From: Chloroflexi bacterium RBG_16_70_13
GTDB lineage: Bacteria; Chloroflexota; Limnocylindria; Limnocylindrales; CSP1-4
DNA: 8,217 bases
Assembly (NCBI GenBank): GCA_001795245.1
Contig: MGOD01000097.1
Location: 19,288 to 27,504, forward strand
Direction of reading: 5' to 3'
Of the stretch, positions 5,464-8,217 are shown one piece after another. A program made the position numbers and the translations under genes. Within the stretch, counting starts at the first letter, position 1, and every line of letters starts with the position of its first letter. Under the pieces are notes generated by a model. That model worked only from the letters and a program-made list of their open reading frames with translations. It was not told the DNA's origin and made no database searches.

Positions 5464-5937
5464 TCAGCTCAGCTGGCCGGCGGCAGTCAACAGGAGGACC
5501 ACGGCGCCGAGGATCGTCACCAGGACGGCGGCAAGCTCGAGCCGTCGAACGGCCGCCGGCTGGCCGGGCGATCCCGGATCCGCGAATCCGCGCACGACGA
5601 GGGCATCGATGTAGACGCCGAGAGCGACCATCGCCCCGACGACGAGGTGCTTGATGAGGAAGATCGTCGCCCAGGGGGAGCCGAGGTCCCCGACGCCACC
5701 GTAGCGGGAGCTCGTCACCATCAGGTAGACGCCCGTCGCGAGGAAGACGATGAGGGAGCCGACGATCACCGGCGTCGCCCGCCGCTCCACGGCGGCGATC
5801 GATTCGCCGAGCTCCCGGGGCGCCACGGTTCGCCGGATGACCGGCAGGACAATGAGCCCGAGGATCGCGTAGTAGCCGAGCATCGCCACCGTGGCCACGA
5901 GGTGAAGCCACGTCGCGCTGACATGTGCGAAATCCAT
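5464..5937 (-). CDS. small four-helix membrane protein, CopD-like
   Basis: The product is 157 residues with four predicted membrane helices (about 10-33, 55-75, 91-112 and 135-153) and an otherwise short hydrophilic part. The helix-1 motif TWLHLVAT (His12) and the helix-3 motif LIKHLVVGAMVALGVYID (His97) resemble the CopD/copper-resistance-D-type membrane families and related haem- or copper-handling helical bundles. The match is by pattern only, so copper transport is not proven. ATG 5937 is preferred over ATG 5958 because GGGAG lies nine bases upstream and the protein then begins directly before helix 1. That ribosome site is one half of a perfect 12-base palindrome. The nearest upstream gene on the strand, ending at 6047, is separated by 109 bases including a hairpin, so independent transcription is possible. 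Confidence 0.8.
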   Translation of the reverse strand: MDFAHVSATWLHLVATVAMLGYYAILGLIVLPVIRRTVAPRELGESIAAVERRATPVIVGSLIVFLATGVYLMVTSSRYGGVGDLGSPWATIFLIKHLVVGAMVALGVYIDALVVRGFADPGSPGQPAAVRRLELAAVLVTILGAVVLLLTAAGQLS

Positions 5938-5939
5938 CG

Positions 5940-5951
5940 GGGAGCGCTCCC
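5940..5951 (-). promoter_or_regulatory. palindrome GGGAGCGCTCCC at the CopD-like ribosome site
   Basis: This perfect 12-base palindrome begins three bases before ATG 5937 on the minus strand and includes the GGGAG ribosome binding site. It could be a protein-binding site, or a structure hiding the ribosome site, or chance in GC-rich DNA. Confidence 0.35.
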
Positions 5952-5989
5952 AGGCCATCGAGTTCGAAGCGATGCGAGTGTCGCTGGGC

Positions 5990-6028
5990 CCCCAAGCCTC
6001 CGGATGAGCCGTCCGGCCCGCCTTGGGG
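5990..6028 (-). terminator. nested hairpin after the SRPBCC-like gene
   Basis: CCCCAAG (5990-5996) pairs with CTTGGGG (6022-6028). Inside it CCGGA (6000-6004) pairs with TCCGG (6012-6016), loop TGAGCCG. The structure lies 18 bases past the stop codon of the gene ending at 6047. It has no T-run in either direction; a terminator or RNA-stabilising role is possible. Confidence 0.4.
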
Positions 6029-6046
6029 AGGTCCCTCAGCCCGACG

Positions 6047-6568
6047 TCACGGGTCCCTGGCCGCGTCGGCCGGGAGCTGGGCCTCGAAATGCGCCGCGAC
6101 GCGCTCGAGGAAGGCCTGTGCCGTGCGGCGCGCGATGAAGCGGAGCAGGGTGGCGTCGATCACCAGTCCGAGCCGGCCGAACGGCGGCGTGTACCGGCCG
6201 TCGACGACGAGCCCGCCACGGCCCACACGGAGCTGGCCGACGAACACGGGAAAGAGCGGGGCGAACGTCGCCGAGTGCCAGCTCACGGGCACGGTGAGCC
6301 CATCGTCCGTGACCTCCAGCGGGCCGAGATCGATGAATGCCGCCTTTCGCACCGGGCCCGGCCCGCTGCCATCGCGGACCGCCAGCTCGAGGTCGGCCGC
6401 GATCCGGTGCATGCCGGGCTCGTCCACGGGCCCGCCAGTGGCCGTTCCAAGCCAGACAAGGTCCGTCAATTCGCGCTGCGCTGCGTGGATGTCGAACTGG
6501 CCGGCGCGAACGACACGCAGACGGATGGCCGCTGTGGTCTCGCCGTGCGCTGCATCGGATGCACTCAT
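6047..6568 (-). CDS. hypothetical protein, SRPBCC-like fold suspected
   Basis: The product is 173 residues, soluble, with no signal peptide. The C-terminal half reads as alternating strands (LTVPVSWHSATFAPLFPVFVGQ, LVVDGRYTPPFGRLGLVIDATLL) followed by a long helix (FIARRTAQAFLERVAAHFEAQL). This strands-then-C-terminal-helix layout is like polyketide cyclase/dehydrase (SRPBCC) proteins, which bind hydrophobic ligands, and like small actinobacterial hypothetical proteins I have seen with GRY.PP.G..G...D. No catalytic residues can be named. The start at ATG 6568 has only a distant GAGG upstream, so it is uncertain. Codon use matches the neighbours, which supports a real gene. Confidence 0.65.
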   Translation of the reverse strand: MSASDAAHGETTAAIRLRVVRAGQFDIHAAQRELTDLVWLGTATGGPVDEPGMHRIAADLELAVRDGSGPGPVRKAAFIDLGPLEVTDDGLTVPVSWHSATFAPLFPVFVGQLRVGRGGLVVDGRYTPPFGRLGLVIDATLLRFIARRTAQAFLERVAAHFEAQLPADAARDP

Positions 6569-6853
6569 GGAAGAAGCGAGGCTCGATCCTCATCCTTCCG
6601 CTCGCAAGGGCCATCTGGCTCATGCTGCAGCCGCTCGTAACGGCGTGTCCCGACGTCGAGCTCCGGCCCGAGATGGAGGCGGCCCGACAGCGACCTGCGG
6701 GCGGAGCTCTCGCGGGACGCGACAACGCTCTACCCGCCCGGTCAGCCATCGACGTCGAGCGTCGCGAGAATCTCGCGCAGTTGAGCGAGGCGGTACGTAG
6801 GTGGCAGCAATGACGCCTCGGTGTCGGGGCGTCGAGGGCCCACCGCCGCGCCG
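6569..6853. other. stretch without a convincing gene, possible remnants
   Basis: On the minus strand a short tail ending at 6742 reads PDTEASLLPPTYRLAQLREILATLDVDG and looks protein-like but has no good start. On the plus strand a frame from ATG 6559 to 6813 (84 residues, with a hydrophobic ILILPLARAIWLMLQPLV) exists but overlaps the start of the minus-strand gene and lacks a ribosome site. Third-position GC appears lower than in the neighbours. Decayed coding sequence is the best guess. Confidence 0.35.
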
Positions 6854-7240
6854 TCATGCGAGCGCCGTGCGCATGCGGTAGAGCAGGATCGCGTACAGGG
6901 CCGCGATGACGCCGTTGCCGATCCCGATCCCGATCCCGATCTGGTGGAACGTGTCGGACGAGCCTGTGCCCTGGGTCGCCGCAAGGACGCCGAATCCGGC
7001 CGCGAAGACGAGCGAGCCGATGGCCACGACCTGGATCGCCAGTCGATCGGCGACCAACCACGAGCCGAGCTGGATCAAGCCCATCGCCAGGTAGCCCACG
7101 CTCAGCACCCGGAGAACGTCGACGGCATAGCCCGGAGCGTCGGGCGGCAGGAAGGCCGAGGACGGGGCGACGGTGTTGCTGACGGCTTAGAAGAGGAAGG
7201 CGATCCCGTTGATCGCCAGCAGGACCTTCAACCAGCGCAT
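6854..7240 (-). pseudogene. small four-helix membrane protein interrupted by a TAA at codon 18
   Basis: The expected start is ATG 7240, with GGAGG eight bases upstream. The first 17 codons (MRWLKVLLAINGIAFLF) form the start of a membrane helix, then TAA occurs at 7187-7189. The same frame continues without break for 110 protein-like codons: AVSNTVAPSSAFLPPDAPGYAVDVLR, then helices around 45-62, 68-90 and 103-123, ending at TGA 6854. Reading the stop as Tyr (TAC) would give a continuous 128-residue, four-helix protein resembling small DUF4345-like membrane proteins, though that family name is a guess. The only restart codons, GTG 7108 and GTG 7099, have no ribosome site and would lose helix 1. 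It follows the larger membrane gene by 56 bases on the same strand. A nonsense mutation, a sequencing error, or strain-level variation could explain it. Confidence 0.7.
6918..6941. repeat. four tandem copies of CCGATC
   Basis: Four perfect 6-base units encode an IGIGIGIG stretch on the minus strand, at the start of the last helix of the interrupted membrane protein. The unit length keeps frame, so slippage would change helix length rather than switch expression. Confidence 0.85.
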
Positions 7241-7296
7241 GGTGCATCCCTCCATTCCGACGCTTCGACGACAGGAATGGCCCAGCCGACGCCGAC

Positions 7297-8217
7297 TCAC
7301 TCCACGGGCGATCCCTCCCCCGATGCGGCCGTCGCCTGCCGCGGTTGGTCGACGGCGCGGCCCGCACCGCCGATCCCGGCGACGACCAGGCCCAGCAGGC
7401 TGGCGAGGACGAGCCCACTCGCGGCGAGGCCGTAGCCTGCGAGGAGGACGATCCCGGCCCCAACTGATGCGGCCGGTCTGCGCTCGTGGAGCACGGGCAG
7501 ACCGGCGACCGCCAGCCCAGCGGCGATCGCGACGGCGACGCTCGGCACGGCGCCGGTCAGGCCGATGCTCCACGTGGTGAGGGCCGCCCAGGCGGCCGGG
7601 GCCAGGGTCCCGATCGCTGCGACGACCACGCCGGTCACCAGGCCTGCCGCGGTGGCGCCCCAACGCCGGGCTCGTCCCGGGCGGTCGGCCCGCGCGCCGG
7701 CGAGCCCCACGAGTCCGGCCCCGACCACGAACGCGACCTGTCCGAACACCCCGAGCGCGGGGCCGATGCCCTCGATCGGCCAGCGGGTACCGGCACCTGG
7801 GAGGAAGCCCGTCCCGGCGGCAATGCCGGCCATCGCGGCGGCGGCGACCGCGATCGCCAGTGAGACCAATCCCAGGCGGGCCGTCAACGGCAGCCCGCGG
7901 TCGAGGCCGACGCGGACACCGGCGACCAATGCGATTGAACCGACGAGCAGGTCGAGGGCAAGGACGACGACCGGGGTCGGCGGGTAGACGACGAGGGCGA
8001 GCCCGCCTGCGGCGACCATCGCGACCGCGACGAGCATGGCCTGGTCGACGCGACCGCCGGTGTGGCCGGCGCGGACGAGCAGGGCGCCGAGCAGCAGGAT
8101 GGCCAGGATGGGCACGAGGGCGTCCGCTGCCGCGCCGATGCGCCCGAGCACGGCGCCGGCCGACGCGAACGGATCGCCCTTCGGGACGAAGATGGCGAGC
8201 CGAACGACGAACCGGGT
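7297..8217 (-). CDS. polytopic membrane protein, N-terminus outside the window
   Basis: At least 306 residues; the frame is open to the right edge and the residues there (TRFVVRLAIFVPKGDPFASAG) look coding, so GTG 8151 is probably not the true start. About eight to nine hydrophobic helices rich in Ala, Gly, Val and Leu follow, with short loops and a polar C-terminal tail (AVDQPRQATAASGEGSPVE). A charged loop (ARADRPGRARRWG) divides the helices in the middle. No signature of a known transporter, respiratory subunit or enzyme was recognised. Strong third-position GC bias supports a real gene. The small membrane gene at 7240 lies 56 bases downstream on the same strand, so both may be co-transcribed. 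Confidence 0.75.
   Translation of the reverse strand, partial: TRFVVRLAIFVPKGDPFASAGAVLGRIGAAADALVPILAILLLGALLVRAGHTGGRVDQAMLVAVAMVAAGGLALVVYPPTPVVVLALDLLVGSIALVAGVRVGLDRGLPLTARLGLVSLAIAVAAAAMAGIAAGTGFLPGAGTRWPIEGIGPALGVFGQVAFVVGAGLVGLAGARADRPGRARRWGATAAGLVTGVVVAAIGTLAPAAWAALTTWSIGLTGAVPSVAVAIAAGLAVAGLPVLHERRPAASVGAGIVLLAGYGLAASGLVLASLLGLVVAGIGGAGRAVDQPRQATAASGEGSPVE

Noticed and set aside
4620..5654. Continuation of the kinase frame as a C-terminal domain
   Set aside because: The residues have no kinase boxes and the four-cysteine protein is encoded in another frame over the same bases.
6036..7463. A 475-codon minus-strand open frame spanning several genes
   Set aside because: Its residues are Arg/Ser/Pro-rich low-complexity sequence; the frames with membrane helices and SRPBCC-like strands explain the region better.

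Overview
The window is very GC-rich DNA with dense, mostly protein-coding bacterial sequence. The mix of genes (MgtC/SapB, a DmpA-type P1 peptidase, a NiCoT transporter with a Fur-family regulator, a C_GCAxxG_C_C protein, a CopD-like membrane protein), strong C/G preference at third codon positions, and poorly conserved -35 boxes with TATGCT/TAGCCT-like -10 boxes fit a high-GC Chloroflexota or actinobacterial lineage. I lean to an uncultured Chloroflexota, but the sequence alone cannot settle this. I see no phage, IS, tRNA, rRNA or CRISPR.

Left part, plus strand (1-2189): a short stretch with no recognised gene, then an MgtC/SapB membrane protein, a spacer with short tandem repeats, and an S58 (DmpA/BapA-like) self-processing aminopeptidase. 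The last two genes each have their own -10-like box.

Centre, plus strand (2190-5325): the most coherent module. A promoter overlaps a perfect TTGCAAC/GTTGCAA palindrome that resembles a nickel-uptake-regulator (Nur) box. It leads into a nickel/cobalt transporter with a His-rich loop, which overlaps (ATGA) a Fur-family regulator carrying a Nur-like SHSH motif. This looks like a self-regulated nickel homeostasis operon. Directly behind it lies a run of short perfect hairpins (3953-4054) around the start of a PAS histidine kinase. The kinase is cut off just after its phospho-acceptor helix, with no ATPase domain. A four-cysteine C_GCAxxG_C_C redox-type protein follows about 120 bases later.

Right part, minus strand (5464-8217), convergent with the centre. 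In transcription order: a large polytopic membrane protein running in from the right edge; a small four-helix membrane protein whose 18th codon is a TAA stop although its frame stays protein-like afterwards; a 285-base stretch without a convincing gene; a SRPBCC-like protein of unknown role; and a small CopD-like membrane protein. The broken kinase and the interrupted small membrane gene suggest ongoing gene decay, or errors in the assembly; read mapping would tell them apart.
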